The position numbers and the translations under genes were made by a program. From Streptomyces sp. NBC_01298 (lineage in GTDB: Bacteria; Actinomycetota; Actinomycetes; Streptomycetales; Streptomycetaceae): a stretch of DNA of 64,000 bases. Of the stretch, positions 7,572-16,401 are shown piece by piece; the stretch's first letter is position 1, and each line of letters opens with the position of its first letter. The DNA lies in the NCBI RefSeq assembly GCF_035978755.1, contig NZ_CP108414.1, positions 992,001-1,056,000 of the forward strand, written 5' to 3'. The notes below the pieces were generated by a model. That model searched no databases, was not told the origin of the DNA, and saw only the letters and a list, made by a program, of their open reading frames with translations.

Positions 7572-8771
7572 TCAGCGCTCCAGGACGAGCGCGATGCCCT
7601 GCCCCACGCCAATGCAGAGGGCCGCGATCCCGGTACCGGATCCGGCCGCCGCGAGCTGGTGCGCCACCGAACCGGCCAGCCGGGCGCCCGAAGCGCCGAG
7701 CGGATGCCCGATCGCGATGGCCCCGCCGCGCGGGTTGACCACGGCCGGATCCAGCTCGGGCCAGGCCGCCAGGCATCCCAACGCCTGCGCGGCGAAAGCC
7801 TCGTTGAGCTCGAAAGCGGCGAGATCCGCCAGCCCGCGGCCCGCCTTGGCGAGTGCGCGCTCCACGGCGTCCACCGGACCGAGTCCGAAGAGCTGGGGCT
7901 CGATCCCGGTGACGGCCGACGCGCTGATCCGGGCCAACGGCTCCCGCCCGGTGGCGGCGAGCCCCTCCTCGTCCGTCAACAGCAGTGCGGCGGCGCCGTC
8001 GTTGAGCGGCGAGGCGTTGCCCGCCGTGACCGTGCCGGTGCCGTCGCTCCGGAAGGCGGGCTTCAGCCGGGCGAGCGCCTCCGGGCCGGAACCCTCGCGG
8101 ATGCACTCGTCGCGCAGCAGGTCCACACCCGCGTACGGAACCACTTCGGCGTCGTACTGCCCGGCCGCCCAGGCGGCGGCCGCCTTGCGGTGGCTCTCCA
8201 GCGCGAAGGCGTCCTGCGCCTCGCGGGTGATGCCGTGCTTGTCGGCGACGAGCTCGGCGCCCTCACCGAGGGAACCGGCCCACTCCGCGGGCATCCGGGG
8301 GTTGGTCATCCGCCAGCCGAGCGTGGTGGACCACATCTGCTGGTGCCCCACGGGGAAGGCGCGCTCCGGCTTCTGCACCACCCAGGGGGCCCGGCTCATG
8401 GACTCGACACCGCCGGCGATGGCGACGGAGGCGTCCCCGAGCGCGATGGCGCGGGCCGCCTGGACGACGGCTTCGAGCCCGGAGCCGCAGAGCCGGTTGA
8501 CGGTCACCCCGGGCACCGTCACGGGGAGTCCGGCGAGCAGCACCGCCATGCGGGCCACGTCGCGGTTGTCCTCGCCCGCGCCGTTGGCGTCCCCGAAGAC
8601 GACGTCGTCGATGCGGGACGGGTCCAGTGCGGGCGTACGGTCCACGAGCGCGCGCACCACGTGGGCGGCCAGGTCGTCGGGGCGGATCCCGGCCAGGGCG
8701 CCGCCGAACTTCCCGATCGGGGTGCGGACGGCGTCGACGACGTAGACGTCGCGGACGGTACGGATGCTCAT
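7572..8771 (-). CDS. acetyl-CoA acyltransferase (thiolase, PcaF-like, 399 aa)
   Basis: A biosynthetic/degradative thiolase that cleaves 3-oxoacyl-CoA with CoA. Visible are the acyl-accepting Cys in NRLCGSGLEAV (about 91), the NEAFAAQ motif, the active-site His in GHPLGASGAR and the second Cys in ALCIGVGQG. A segment near residue 145, STTLGWRMTNPRMPAEW, resembles the matching part of beta-ketoadipyl-CoA thiolase (PcaF), so that substrate is possible. The ATG at 8771 has GGAGGG at good distance. It lies upstream of the aldehyde dehydrogenase on the same strand. Confidence 0.88.
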   Translation of the reverse strand: MSIRTVRDVYVVDAVRTPIGKFGGALAGIRPDDLAAHVVRALVDRTPALDPSRIDDVVFGDANGAGEDNRDVARMAVLLAGLPVTVPGVTVNRLCGSGLEAVVQAARAIALGDASVAIAGGVESMSRAPWVVQKPERAFPVGHQQMWSTTLGWRMTNPRMPAEWAGSLGEGAELVADKHGITREAQDAFALESHRKAAAAWAAGQYDAEVVPYAGVDLLRDECIREGSGPEALARLKPAFRSDGTGTVTAGNASPLNDGAAALLLTDEEGLAATGREPLARISASAVTGIEPQLFGLGPVDAVERALAKAGRGLADLAAFELNEAFAAQALGCLAAWPELDPAVVNPRGGAIAIGHPLGASGARLAGSVAHQLAAAGSGTGIAALCIGVGQGIALVLER

Positions 8772-8950
8772 GGAGTCCCTCCGGAGCGAACGGGAGGCGG
8801 CGCGGCACACCGACGCCACTGTCCGGCCCGGCGCACGCTCCGCCCGCGCCCGGTGGGGCGCGCCCGAAGTCTCCGTCCCACCGGCCCCGCTGTCAACGGT
8901 CCCCAGGCCCCGACGGGGCTCCGACCTGCGCCTGCCGCGGAGCGTCCGGC

Positions 8951-9017
8951 TCAGGTCGAGTCCCGCGGCACCGCCGCCGCCATCAGGTCGAGTCCCGCGG
9001 CACCGCTGCCGCCGCCA
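8951..9017. repeat. tandem duplication of the lacI-type gene's 3' end
   Basis: A unit beginning TCAGGTCGAGTCCCGCGG occurs at 8951 and again at 8983, with units of 32 and 35 bases. The second unit encodes the last residues (AVPRDST) and stop of the LacI-type regulator. The first is an extra copy, including the stop, lying just downstream. Confidence 0.8.
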
Positions 9018-10011
9018 TCAGATCGTGCCTGAGCACGACCGCCGCGGGGTCCCGTACCGCCTCGTCCACCAGCGCCGCCAGCCGCTCCCCCGTCGGCATC
9101 TCCATCTGCACCGTGCTGAGCCTCGGCCGCAGCAACCGCCCGATCAGCAGATCGTCGGCGCCCATGACGGCCACGTCCTGCGGCACCCTCAGCCCCGCGT
9201 CCTGGAACGCCCGCATCAGCAGCATCGCGTACTCGTCGTTGTACGCGAACGCCGCCTGCAGACCGAGCGACTCCCACCGCTCCGCGAGCTCCGCGGCCGA
9301 TTCCTCCGAGTAGGCCATCCGCAGGGCGACGACCTCCGCCCCCGCCACGGACCGCGCGCCCTGGAGCCGGGGCGTGGAGAACAGCCCGAGCCCTTCCTCC
9401 TTCGGAACGACCACGCCGATCCGTCGCCGGCCCCGCTCCACCAGGTGCTCGGCCGCCCGGACGCCGACCTCCGCCTGGTCCATGACCAGCGCGTGCGCCC
9501 CGGAAACGGCTTCGGGCCCCATCGTCAGCACCGCGCGCGCCCCGGCCCGCTTGAGCGTGGCCACGTTGTGCGCGGACAGGGTGATCTCGCCGAGGGAGAG
9601 CACCGCGACCGGCCTGAGTTCGGCCCAGGCCCGTGCGGCCTCGTCACCGGTGAGGCCGAGGCTGCCGTACTGGACCACCGTGTAGTCCAGGGCGCGCAGC
9701 GCCCACTGCAACTCGTTGAGGAACGTGCTGTACAGCGGGCCGATCGGCACGTGGGAGGTGGGCAGCAGCACGATGCGGGTGTGCCCGGCGCGCAGGCTGC
9801 GGGCGGCCGCGTGGGGGACGTAGCCGAGCTCTTCGGCGGCCTCGCGCACCTTTCGGCGGGTCGGCTCGCTGATGCGCACGGCCTCCGCGTTGTTCAGGAC
9901 GTACGAGACCGTCGCGCGCGACACGCCGGCGAGACGGGCGACGTCGGCGCTGGTCGGCACGGCCGGCTGAGGCTGCGACGGCGCTGTGGGGGGCTTCGGT
10001 GACTGAGACAT
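8983..10011 (-). CDS. LacI-family transcriptional regulator (342 aa)
   Basis: The N-terminal LacI HTH is clear (TSADVARLAGVSRATVSYVL, residues about 20-39) and is followed by the hinge helix region YVPHAAARSLRAG and a periplasmic-binding-protein-like sensor domain ending in GADDLLIGRLLRPRLSTVQM. It is divergent from the MFS transporter at 10361, with a perfect inverted repeat between them, so it most likely represses the transporter and the following hydrolase in response to a small ligand. The sequence does not name the ligand. The 3' end of the gene is duplicated just downstream. Confidence 0.88.
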   Translation of the reverse strand: MSQSPKPPTAPSQPQPAVPTSADVARLAGVSRATVSYVLNNAEAVRISEPTRRKVREAAEELGYVPHAAARSLRAGHTRIVLLPTSHVPIGPLYSTFLNELQWALRALDYTVVQYGSLGLTGDEAARAWAELRPVAVLSLGEITLSAHNVATLKRAGARAVLTMGPEAVSGAHALVMDQAEVGVRAAEHLVERGRRRIGVVVPKEEGLGLFSTPRLQGARSVAGAEVVALRMAYSEESAAELAERWESLGLQAAFAYNDEYAMLLMRAFQDAGLRVPQDVAVMGADDLLIGRLLRPRLSTVQMEMPTGERLAALVDEAVRDPAAVVLRHDLMAAAAVPRDST

Positions 10012-10360
10012 TGCCGTGGCATCTTTCCAGACCGTTTGTGCCCAGGGGCTAGCGGATGGCCGGAAACCAATGCTACACAGTGGTTACACGATTCACTGAC
10101 ACGTGTAACCAGGGCGTCACCCGAGCTTCATCAAAGGGTGTATCCAGGTGTTTCCCCACGTGCCGGTGCCGTGCCCAGCCGTGCCGCCGCCCTGCCGTGT
10201 TCCGTCGCACCCCCGCCGTCGCGACAGGGCGGCGCGCACTCCTTCCCACGCTGGTCCCCGCTGCTCCCCCGCTCGTCCCCGCACCCCTCAGCGCCCCTTC
10301 GTACCCCTCAGTAGCCCCTCCATACCCCTCATCCCTTCCCAAACTGCCCAGGAGGGCACC
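10012..10360. promoter_or_regulatory. divergent lacI/MFS control region with inverted repeat
   Basis: TGGTTACACG (10081-10090) and CGTGTAACCA (10102-10111) form perfect 10-bp inverted arms separated by 11 bases, the best operator candidate for the LacI-type regulator. A related half-site (GCTACACAG) lies just to the left. The stretch before the transporter start (about 10260-10335) is C-rich with repeated TACCCCTCA units of unknown purpose. No gene is seen here. Confidence 0.6.
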
Positions 10361-11605
10361 GTGGCCCTTTCCTCCCCCGGCACCGGCACCGCCGCCGCCA
10401 CCACCGACGCCCCCGCCACCCGGCGCGGCCTGCTCCCCTTGCTGCTCGTCGGCAACGGAGCCATGTACGCCCTCTACATCGGCGTCGCCGGCGTACTCCT
10501 CGCCCTCCAGGTCGAAGACATCGACGCGGCGAACAAGGTCTCCAACTTCGGCCTGATCGCGGGGGTCTCGGCGATCTTCGCGACGGTCTTCAACCCGGTC
10601 GCGGGCGCCCTGTCCGACCGCAGCGGACGGCGCAACCCCTGGATCCTGGGCGGTGGGCTCGCCGCGATACCGGCGATGTTCCTGCTCGGCCTCGCGGACA
10701 CGATCCTGCTCATCACCATCGCCTGGTGCCTCGGCCAGGCCGTGATGAACATCTACCAAGCCGCCATCACCTCCGTGGTTCCCGACCGGGTGCCGATGAG
10801 CGCCCGCGGCAAGGCCTCCGCCGCCGTCGGCCTCGGCCTGCCGCTGGGTTCGACCGTCGGCGCCCTGATCGGCGCTGCGTTCTCGGACGACTACCGCACC
10901 GGGTACCTGATCTTCGGCGCGCTCGTCGCCGGCGCCGCCGTCCTGTTCACCGTCTGCACCCGCGAGGAGCGGCGCCCGGCCAAGCCCTCCATGCCGGTCA
11001 AGGAGCAGCTCGCCGCCTTCGCGAGCGCCCTCAAGGACCACGACTTCCGCTGGGCGTTCATCGGGCGGGCCCTGCTGGTCCTCGGCTACTTCGCGGTGAG
11101 CGGCTACCAGCTGTACATCCTCCAGGACCACACCGTGCTGCCCGAGGGCATGAAGCCGGAGGCTGCGGTCGCCATCATGATGCCGCTGACCAGCGTGGCG
11201 ATGGTCGTCTCCACCGTCCTCGGCGGATGGCTCTCGGACAAGTACGACCGCCGCAAGCTCTTCGTCGGCGCCTCCGCCCTGCTGTCCGCCATCGCCCTGG
11301 TGATCCCGGCCCTGTCGACCAGCTGGACGGCCATGCTGGCCTTCGCCGTGATCAACGGCCTCGCCTTCGGCTCCTACATGGCCGTGGACACCGCCCTGGT
11401 GACGATGGTGCTCCCCAAGGCCGAGGACGCCGCCCGCGACATGGGCGTACTCAACATCGCCAACGCGGGCCCGCAGATCATCGCCCCCTTCATCGCCTCG
11501 GTCATCGTGTCCGTGAGCGGCGGCTACACGGCCCTGTTCATCGCGGCCGCCGCCCTGGCGGTGGCCGGCGCCCTGGCGGTCAAGCCGATCCGCAGCGTCC
11601 GCTGA
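10361..11605 (+). CDS. MFS transporter (414 aa)
   Basis: A polytopic membrane protein with about 12 predicted membrane helices and the MFS loop motif GALSDRSGRRNPW between helices 2 and 3, repeated in the second half as GGWLSDKYDRRK. The GTG at 10361 was chosen because AGGAGG lies eight bases upstream; the longer open frame to its left is proline-rich and has no membrane character. Divergent from the LacI regulator and followed by an alpha/beta hydrolase, it probably imports a sugar-like or ester-containing compound. The substrate is unknown. Confidence 0.85.
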   Translation: MALSSPGTGTAAATTDAPATRRGLLPLLLVGNGAMYALYIGVAGVLLALQVEDIDAANKVSNFGLIAGVSAIFATVFNPVAGALSDRSGRRNPWILGGGLAAIPAMFLLGLADTILLITIAWCLGQAVMNIYQAAITSVVPDRVPMSARGKASAAVGLGLPLGSTVGALIGAAFSDDYRTGYLIFGALVAGAAVLFTVCTREERRPAKPSMPVKEQLAAFASALKDHDFRWAFIGRALLVLGYFAVSGYQLYILQDHTVLPEGMKPEAAVAIMMPLTSVAMVVSTVLGGWLSDKYDRRKLFVGASALLSAIALVIPALSTSWTAMLAFAVINGLAFGSYMAVDTALVTMVLPKAEDAARDMGVLNIANAGPQIIAPFIASVIVSVSGGYTALFIAAAALAVAGALAVKPIRSVR

Positions 11606-11763
11606 GGGGGGCGGGCCCTCGGCCTGGCGGCCTGGCGGCATGCCGGGCCGGCGGGCTGCCGAGCTGCCGGACTGCCGGGCTGAGGGCCCACCCCCGCCCC
11701 GTTCCACTCATCGATTCATCGATGCCCTACGACGCATCACCCCTGACGACGAAAGGCACCACC

Positions 11764-12459
11764 GTGCAGCTCCACACCCACACCTGGGGCGAAGGCGACC
11801 GCGTCGCCCTCCTGATCCACGGGATCATGGCCGACCACCGGACCTGGCGCCGGGTCGGCCCCGCCCTCGCCGAACGCGGCTACCGCGTCATCGCCGTGGA
11901 CCTGCGCGGCCACGGCGCCAGCGGCCGGGGCGAGTACAGCCCGGAGGCCTTCGCCGACGACGTGGCCGAAACCCTGCCGGTCGGCGCGGAACTCGCCATC
12001 GGCCACTCCCTCGGCGGCCTGACCCTCTCGAAGGCCGTCGACCGCCTGAAGCCCAGGCGTGCCGTGTTCTCGGACCCCGCCTGGCACCTGGCGGAGCTCG
12101 GCGAGGGCTTCGGGCCCGAGATGTTCGCCCAGTTCAAGTCCGCGCCCAAGGAGCAGATCCAGGCGATGAACCCGCGCTGGGAGGAGGCCGACGTGGACGT
12201 CGAACTGGCCACCCTCGCCCTCTGGGACGAGGCGACCGCCCTCAGCCTGGCTCCGCTGATGGGCACGGACCTGCTGCCGGCCGCACCGGTGGTCCCGTCG
12301 CTCGTGCAGCTGGCGGACCCGAGCTTCCTGATCTCGCCGGAGCGCGCGACGCTCCTCAAGGAGCGCGGCTTCGAGCTCCGCTCGGTGACCGGCGCCGGCC
12401 ACACCATCCACCGCGACGACTTCGACGGCTTCATGGCCTCGCTGGAGGGCTGGATCTAG
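11764..12459 (+). CDS. alpha/beta-fold hydrolase (231 aa)
   Basis: A serine hydrolase with oxyanion region LLIHGIMADHRTW, the DLRGHGASG strand-turn, nucleophile elbow GHSLGG (Ser about 81) and C-terminal catalytic His in GAGHTIHRDD (about 212). A GTG at 11764 with GAAAGG upstream was chosen; an in-frame ATG at 11722 is a weaker alternative. It follows the MFS gene by 158 bases, which contain short GC-rich inverted repeats, so co-transcription is possible but partly attenuated. It probably hydrolyses an ester or amide of the transported compound. Confidence 0.82.
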   Translation: MQLHTHTWGEGDRVALLIHGIMADHRTWRRVGPALAERGYRVIAVDLRGHGASGRGEYSPEAFADDVAETLPVGAELAIGHSLGGLTLSKAVDRLKPRRAVFSDPAWHLAELGEGFGPEMFAQFKSAPKEQIQAMNPRWEEADVDVELATLALWDEATALSLAPLMGTDLLPAAPVVPSLVQLADPSFLISPERATLLKERGFELRSVTGAGHTIHRDDFDGFMASLEGWI

Positions 12460-12605
12460 GGACCGGCCCCCACCACCTGGGAGGCTCCATCCACCGCCCC
12501 GCCCTCCCGGCAGAACTCCCCGTTCAGCCGAGCCGAGAGAGCGGGGTGCGCGGGGTGGCGCGCATCCCGGTTCGACCCGCCACGAGCCGGAAGGCCGTCA
12601 CCGCG

Positions 12606-13013
12606 TCAGTCGAGCACGGCCGTGGCTTCGACCTCGACGAGAAGATCGGGTTCCCCCAGCGCCGCGACGCCCAGCAGCGTGATCGGCTTGACGGGGTCGA
12701 CACCCAGTTTGGCCGCCGCCCGGGCCACGCCCTCCCCCAGCAGCGGCATCTTCTCTGGGCTCCAGTCGACGACGTAGACGGTCAACTTGGCCACGTCGTC
12801 GAAGGATCCGCCGATCTCGCCCAGGGCGGTGCCGATGTTGAGATAGCACTGCTCTACCTGAGCGGCGAAGTCCCCCTCACCGACAGGACGCCCCTCGGCA
12901 TCGCGCGCCACCTGGCCCGCGAGGAACACCAGTTTCGACCCGGTGGCGATCGAGAGCTGACGGTAGACGTCCGGTTTCGGCAACCCGTTGGGATTGACGA
13001 GCTTCACGGTCAT
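12606..13013 (-). CDS. RidA-family (YjgF/YER057c) protein (135 aa)
   Basis: Matches the Rid family in length and pattern: KLVFLAGQVARDAEGRPVG, VEQCYLNIGTALGEIGGSF and DVAKLTVYVV. Family members deaminate reactive enamine/imine intermediates, such as 2-aminoacrylate from PLP enzymes, in the cytoplasm as trimers. The ATG at 13013 has AAGGAG upstream and is preferred to an earlier in-frame start. It is divergent from a TetR-type regulator with a palindrome between them, which suggests direct control by that regulator. Confidence 0.85.
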   Translation of the reverse strand: MTVKLVNPNGLPKPDVYRQLSIATGSKLVFLAGQVARDAEGRPVGEGDFAAQVEQCYLNIGTALGEIGGSFDDVAKLTVYVVDWSPEKMPLLGEGVARAAAKLGVDPVKPITLLGVAALGEPDLLVEVEATAVLD

Positions 13014-13060
13014 AACAGCTCCTTGTCGTCGGGGCGCGCGTTCCGGCGCCTTCCGCAAAC

Positions 13061-13075
13061 CATAGCGCTGCTATG
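13061..13075. promoter_or_regulatory. palindromic operator between ridA-like and tetR-like genes
   Basis: CATAGC-GCT-GCTATG is a perfect inverted repeat in the 74-bp gap between divergent genes, 13 bases before the TetR ATG at 13088. Its location and symmetry fit an autoregulated TetR operator. Confidence 0.6.
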
Positions 13076-13087
13076 TATTGTTGGGGC

Positions 13088-13720
13088 ATGGCGCGAACCA
13101 AAGACCCGGCGATCCGTTCCCTCCTGATCGAACGGGCCGCCATGATGCTGCGCACCCGGGAACCGGTCACGCTCCGTTCCGTCGTGGCCGGAACCGGCGT
13201 ATCGACGATGGCCGTCTACACCTACTTCGGAGGCATGGACGGCCTGTGGACGGCCATGCGCCAGGAAGGCTTCAAAGGCCTGGCCGCCCGGCTCGACACG
13301 GTGGAGCCGTCCGCAGATCCGGTACGGGACCTGGCCGCACTCGGAGCCGCCTACGTGAGCCACGCCCTCGCCGCCCCCGATCTCTACCGGATCATGTTCG
13401 ACGCCGGCTTCGCACTCGAAGACGCCAAGGCCGCGGACGAGACCCTGCACCGCCTGGTCAGCGCCGTCGAACGGGCCAAGTCGGACGGCCGCTTTCACGA
13501 CGACACCGACCCCCTGACCCTGGCGACGCAAAGCTGGGTGATCGGCCACGGACTCGCGTCCCTGGTCGCGACGGGCCCACTGCCGCGTCACGTCCTCGCC
13601 CAGGGCGTGCCCATGCTGACCGCGCTGTTCACGAACTCCGGCGATACCGCCGACGGGTGCCGCCGGTCCGTGGAGCGGGGCTGGCGGATGGCACCCGCCC
13701 CCACCCCGGACGGCCCGTAA
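13088..13720 (+). CDS. TetR-family transcriptional regulator (210 aa)
   Basis: The N-terminal TetR HTH is visible: IERAAMMLRTREPVTLRSVV, then GVSTMAVYTYFGGMDGLWTA. The ligand-binding domain contains the MAYVSHALAAPDLYRIMF-like segment usual for the TetR_C_33 type (here ALGAAYVSHALAAPDLY) and LYRIMFDAGF. The ATG at 13088 is favoured because residues align from there. It probably represses the divergent RidA-like gene through the palindrome at 13061-13075. The ligand is unknown. Confidence 0.86.
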   Translation: MARTKDPAIRSLLIERAAMMLRTREPVTLRSVVAGTGVSTMAVYTYFGGMDGLWTAMRQEGFKGLAARLDTVEPSADPVRDLAALGAAYVSHALAAPDLYRIMFDAGFALEDAKAADETLHRLVSAVERAKSDGRFHDDTDPLTLATQSWVIGHGLASLVATGPLPRHVLAQGVPMLTALFTNSGDTADGCRRSVERGWRMAPAPTPDGP

Positions 13721-13979
13721 CCGCCGGGCCGGGTGGAACCACGCGGCGACCCGAAGCGCCCACCGACCCACCGGCGCACGCGCCCTCCGCGCACCCCGCC
13801 ACCCGGTAACCTCGCCCGAATGACGGCACTTTCACACCACGGCAATGGTCACGTCGAGCAGCCCGGCCGCGACGGGGTCACCGCGACCGCCGAGGCCGAT
13901 CCGCATGCCATCGGGCCGGTGCGGACCTCGTACGCCCCCGATCGCGACGGGGATCCCGATCCCGGCGAGATCGTGTGGA

Positions 13980-14010
13980 CCTGGGTTCCGTTCGAGGAGA
14001 ACGACGGTCC
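13980..14010. other. candidate prophage attachment junction (attL)
   Basis: Homology to the MazF/PemK-like coding sequence stops near 14006, about 130 bases from the 3' end of a leftward tyrosine integrase, the usual position of an att site. The core should be a short identity shared with the other prophage end, which is outside the window, so its limits cannot be set. Confidence 0.45.
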
Positions 14011-14054
14011 ACCGATCCCCCACCTCTCCACCAGACCGGCGCTGACCAGCCAAG

Positions 14055-14106
14055 ACATGCAGAAACGGCCCCCCGAAAGCTTTCTCGGGGGGCCGTTTCT
14101 GCATGT
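14055..14106. terminator. strong stem-loop after integrase
   Basis: A near-perfect 52-base palindrome with 22-bp arms (outer ACATGCAGAAACGG, inner GGCCCCCCGA) and an eight-base loop. It lies 27 bases downstream of the integrase stop and should terminate the leftward integrase transcript and shield it from chromosomal read-through. Confidence 0.85.
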
Positions 14107-14132
14107 GCGGGGGACATTCGGGGGACACCCGG

Positions 14133-15716
14133 CTAGGCGGCGGTCTTCCTGCCGCTCGCGCTCGACTCTCCCGAGATGAGCGTCATCTGAGGCCTGTCCT
14201 CCTGCGCTGGTACTGCCGAGCGGTGGTGGGCTCGGGGAACGAGGGCGACGGGGGCCTCCGCGGCCTCCTTCTCGAACTGCGGCAGCAGGCTGGTGTAGGT
14301 GTCCGCGGTGAGCGTGAAGGTGGCATGTCCCAGCAGTGTCTGGATGGCCTTCATGGAGAGGCCGGCGGCGAGGCTGAGGGAGGCCGCGCAGTGGCGCAGG
14401 TCGTGGAGCCTGATCGGAGGCATGTCGAGCCGCCTGACTAGCCGGTCGAAGACCTTGGACACGTTGTCCGGGTGCCAGGGCGTCCCGTTGTCCTGGGTGA
14501 AGACATACCCGCTGTCGACGTAGGGGCCGTACTTCTCAGGGTTCTGCTTGTGCTTCGCTTCCCACTCGACTCGCTTGGCCCGTTGGACGTCGCGCCAGGT
14601 GGTCAGGAGTGCGTGCGTAGCGGAGTCGAGGGCGATGGTTCGTCGGCCGCTGCGGCTCTTGGGGGTTTCTTCGAAGAGCTTGTGTGAGGTGTCTGAGACC
14701 AGCTGCTGAACGATGTTCGCGGTTCCTCGGGTCATGTCGACTTCCGCCCAGGTGAGCCCTGCGGCTTCACCTCGACGAGGACCGCGGAACACCTGCAAGT
14801 GCCACATCACGTACATGCGGTGACCTGCGGCGGCGTCGAGGAATTGTCCGGTGAGCTCGGGGGTCCAGACCATGACGGAGCTCGGCTTCTCTCCGGTCTC
14901 GCGCCAGCGTGCGACGCGCTCCTCGGTCCAGACCAGGGGGCGCGGCTTCTCGTACTTCGGGATGACGACTTCGTCGGCCCAGTTCTCGGTGATGAGTTTT
15001 TCCATCGCGGCAGCCTTGAGAGCGGCGGAGAGCGCGTCGAGGATGCGCTTCTGTGTTCCGGGGCCGGTGTCCTGGCGGGGCTTGGTTCGGGCCACCTTGA
15101 GGGCCGCCTTGGCGTCATCCCAGTGCGTGCGGAGCTCCGGCGGGCGTGGCCGGGGGGCCTGTCGCCACGCTTGGCGTGCGGCCTCACATGCCGCCAGGGC
15201 TTGCTCCGCCTGGATGCGGTTCTCTTCCTTGACCTTGTTGTAGGTCCAGATGTCCTCGAACATCGCCTGGATGTGCCGGGTTCGGAGTTCTCGCATGGTC
15301 AGCTGGCCGAGGGCGGGGATGTAGAGGCGCTCGATGAAGTCGGCGTAGTCGCATCGGGTCTTCCTCTTGAGGTCGACACGGTTGTTCAGCCAGCGTCGAA
15401 GGAACTGTTCGACGGTCTCTCGGGACTCGACCTTGATTCCGTGGTTGGCTTCGCTCCACAGCTCTTGCGCGGCGTGCTGGGCTGCCGTGCGGGTTAGGAA
15501 GCCTCCCTTGCGGGGGCGGCGGCGTTCTCCGCGGGGTCCGTCGGGAAGGTTGACGTAGTAGTACCAGCTTCCGTGGTCACGCTTCTTCAGTTCAGGGCAG
15601 TTGGTTCCGAGCTCGCGAGTCTTCGGATTGCCGGCCGCGTCGAGGACAGACTGTCCCGACTCGTCGAGTTTCGGTTCCGTGCACTTGCACCGCTTGTAGA
15701 TGCTGCCGCTGAACAT
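14133..15716 (-). CDS. int: prophage tyrosine integrase (527 aa)
   Basis: A large actinophage-type tyrosine recombinase. The N-terminal region has a Cys-containing extension (CKC, then CPELKKRDHG), followed by a core-binding domain (VEQFLRRWLNNRVDLKRKT) and a catalytic domain with Arg in FRGPRRGEAAGL, the canonical HDLRHC box, LLGHA and the nucleophile Tyr in DTYTSLLP. An insertion of about 60 residues rich in Ala and Arg (near 185-235) separates parts of the core-binding domain. It catalyses prophage integration and excision. Its 3' end faces the chromosomal junction; the small HTH gene at 15842 is a possible excisionase partner. Confidence 0.92.
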   Translation of the reverse strand: MFSGSIYKRCKCTEPKLDESGQSVLDAAGNPKTRELGTNCPELKKRDHGSWYYYVNLPDGPRGERRRPRKGGFLTRTAAQHAAQELWSEANHGIKVESRETVEQFLRRWLNNRVDLKRKTRCDYADFIERLYIPALGQLTMRELRTRHIQAMFEDIWTYNKVKEENRIQAEQALAACEAARQAWRQAPRPRPPELRTHWDDAKAALKVARTKPRQDTGPGTQKRILDALSAALKAAAMEKLITENWADEVVIPKYEKPRPLVWTEERVARWRETGEKPSSVMVWTPELTGQFLDAAAGHRMYVMWHLQVFRGPRRGEAAGLTWAEVDMTRGTANIVQQLVSDTSHKLFEETPKSRSGRRTIALDSATHALLTTWRDVQRAKRVEWEAKHKQNPEKYGPYVDSGYVFTQDNGTPWHPDNVSKVFDRLVRRLDMPPIRLHDLRHCAASLSLAAGLSMKAIQTLLGHATFTLTADTYTSLLPQFEKEAAEAPVALVPRAHHRSAVPAQEDRPQMTLISGESSASGRKTAA

Positions 15717-15841
15717 GCGGGTCCCCCAGAGTGATCTTGGCTGTCCTTACGTGTCCTCATCTTTCTGTAGCGGGCGGGACGCCTCCTTGAGCACCGTAGG
15801 CTTTTGGTCAGGTGGCGCGGGGAAGAAGGATGTGACCATCT

Positions 15842-16096
15842 ATGTCCTCATCTGTTTCCGTCATGCAGGCTCGCCCGGGGGGCCGGGAGCGGCGCGGGTC
15901 GATGACCATGGCGGCGCTGCTGGAGCTGCCGCCGACGGTGAATGTGACCACTGCGGCCCGCGCCCTGTCGATCGGCAAGGACACGGCGTACAAGCTGATC
16001 AAGTCCGGCCAGTTCCCCGTTCAGGTCATCGCGCTGGGGTCGACGTCAAAGGTCTCGACCGCTTCACTGTGGGAGCTGCTGGGCGTTCGCCACTGA
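15842..16096 (+). CDS. excisionase-like helix-turn-helix protein (84 aa)
   Basis: The C-terminal 60 residues form an HTH_17/AlpA-like domain: VNVTTAARALSIGKDTAYKL, then IKSGQFPVQVIALGSTSKV and a closing helix ASLWELLG. It is divergent from the integrase and is the best candidate for the recombination directionality factor. The ATG at 15842 has AGAAGGA about 12 bases upstream; in-frame ATGs at 15902 and 15908 would give a shorter protein starting at the conserved part. A terminator follows at 16122. Confidence 0.68.
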   Translation: MSSSVSVMQARPGGRERRGSMTMAALLELPPTVNVTTAARALSIGKDTAYKLIKSGQFPVQVIALGSTSKVSTASLWELLGVRH

Positions 16097-16121
16097 CACC
16101 TGTGCGTTGACCTATTTCCCC

Positions 16122-16155
16122 GAAGCCCGCCCCTCACGCCGAGGTGGCGGGCTTC
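16122..16155 (+). terminator. stem-loop terminator after excisionase-like gene
   Basis: GAAGCCCGCC (16122-16131) pairs perfectly with GGCGGGCTTC (16146-16155). It lies 25 bases after the stop codon at 16096. The following stretch to 16401 is AT-richer and contains no gene; it probably carries the promoter of the recombinase-like gene. Confidence 0.8.
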
Positions 16156-16401
16156 GCGGTGTACCCACCCTGACCCGTGTGTTCGAATAATTTGCCTGCT
16201 GCATGTTCACGCTGGTGAAACATTGTGAGGTGCGCCACAATGGGGCAACCTTACGACCCCCCTACCTGTGGCTTTCATGTACCGCCCATGAACAGGCCCG
16301 GCGGCGGACTGTTCGAACGTTGCGCAACACGTACATTGACCTATTAGACAGGTGAGGGGCTACTCATCTGCACGCGATCATCACGCGAGGGATTGAGACA
16401 T

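Larger units (their letters stand above)
13820..14179 (+). pseudogene. MazF/PemK-like toxin gene, 5' part only (interrupted)
   Basis: The first 60 or so residues, ending PGEIVWTWVPFEENDG, match from memory the N-terminus of Streptomyces PemK/MazF-like endoribonucleases, in which GRGKDRPVLVV would follow. Here homology stops at about 14006. The frame then runs through unrelated sequence, the 52-bp stem-loop and into the antisense 3' end of the integrase. The simplest reading is that the prophage integrated inside this gene, leaving an N-terminal stub that lacks the MazF core and is presumably inactive. An intact host allele would confirm this. Confidence 0.6.

Noticed and set aside
10073..11707. 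Leftward frame of 544 codons opposite the transporter
   Set aside because: Gly/Arg/Asp-rich shadow of the MFS gene with no domain or ribosome binding site.
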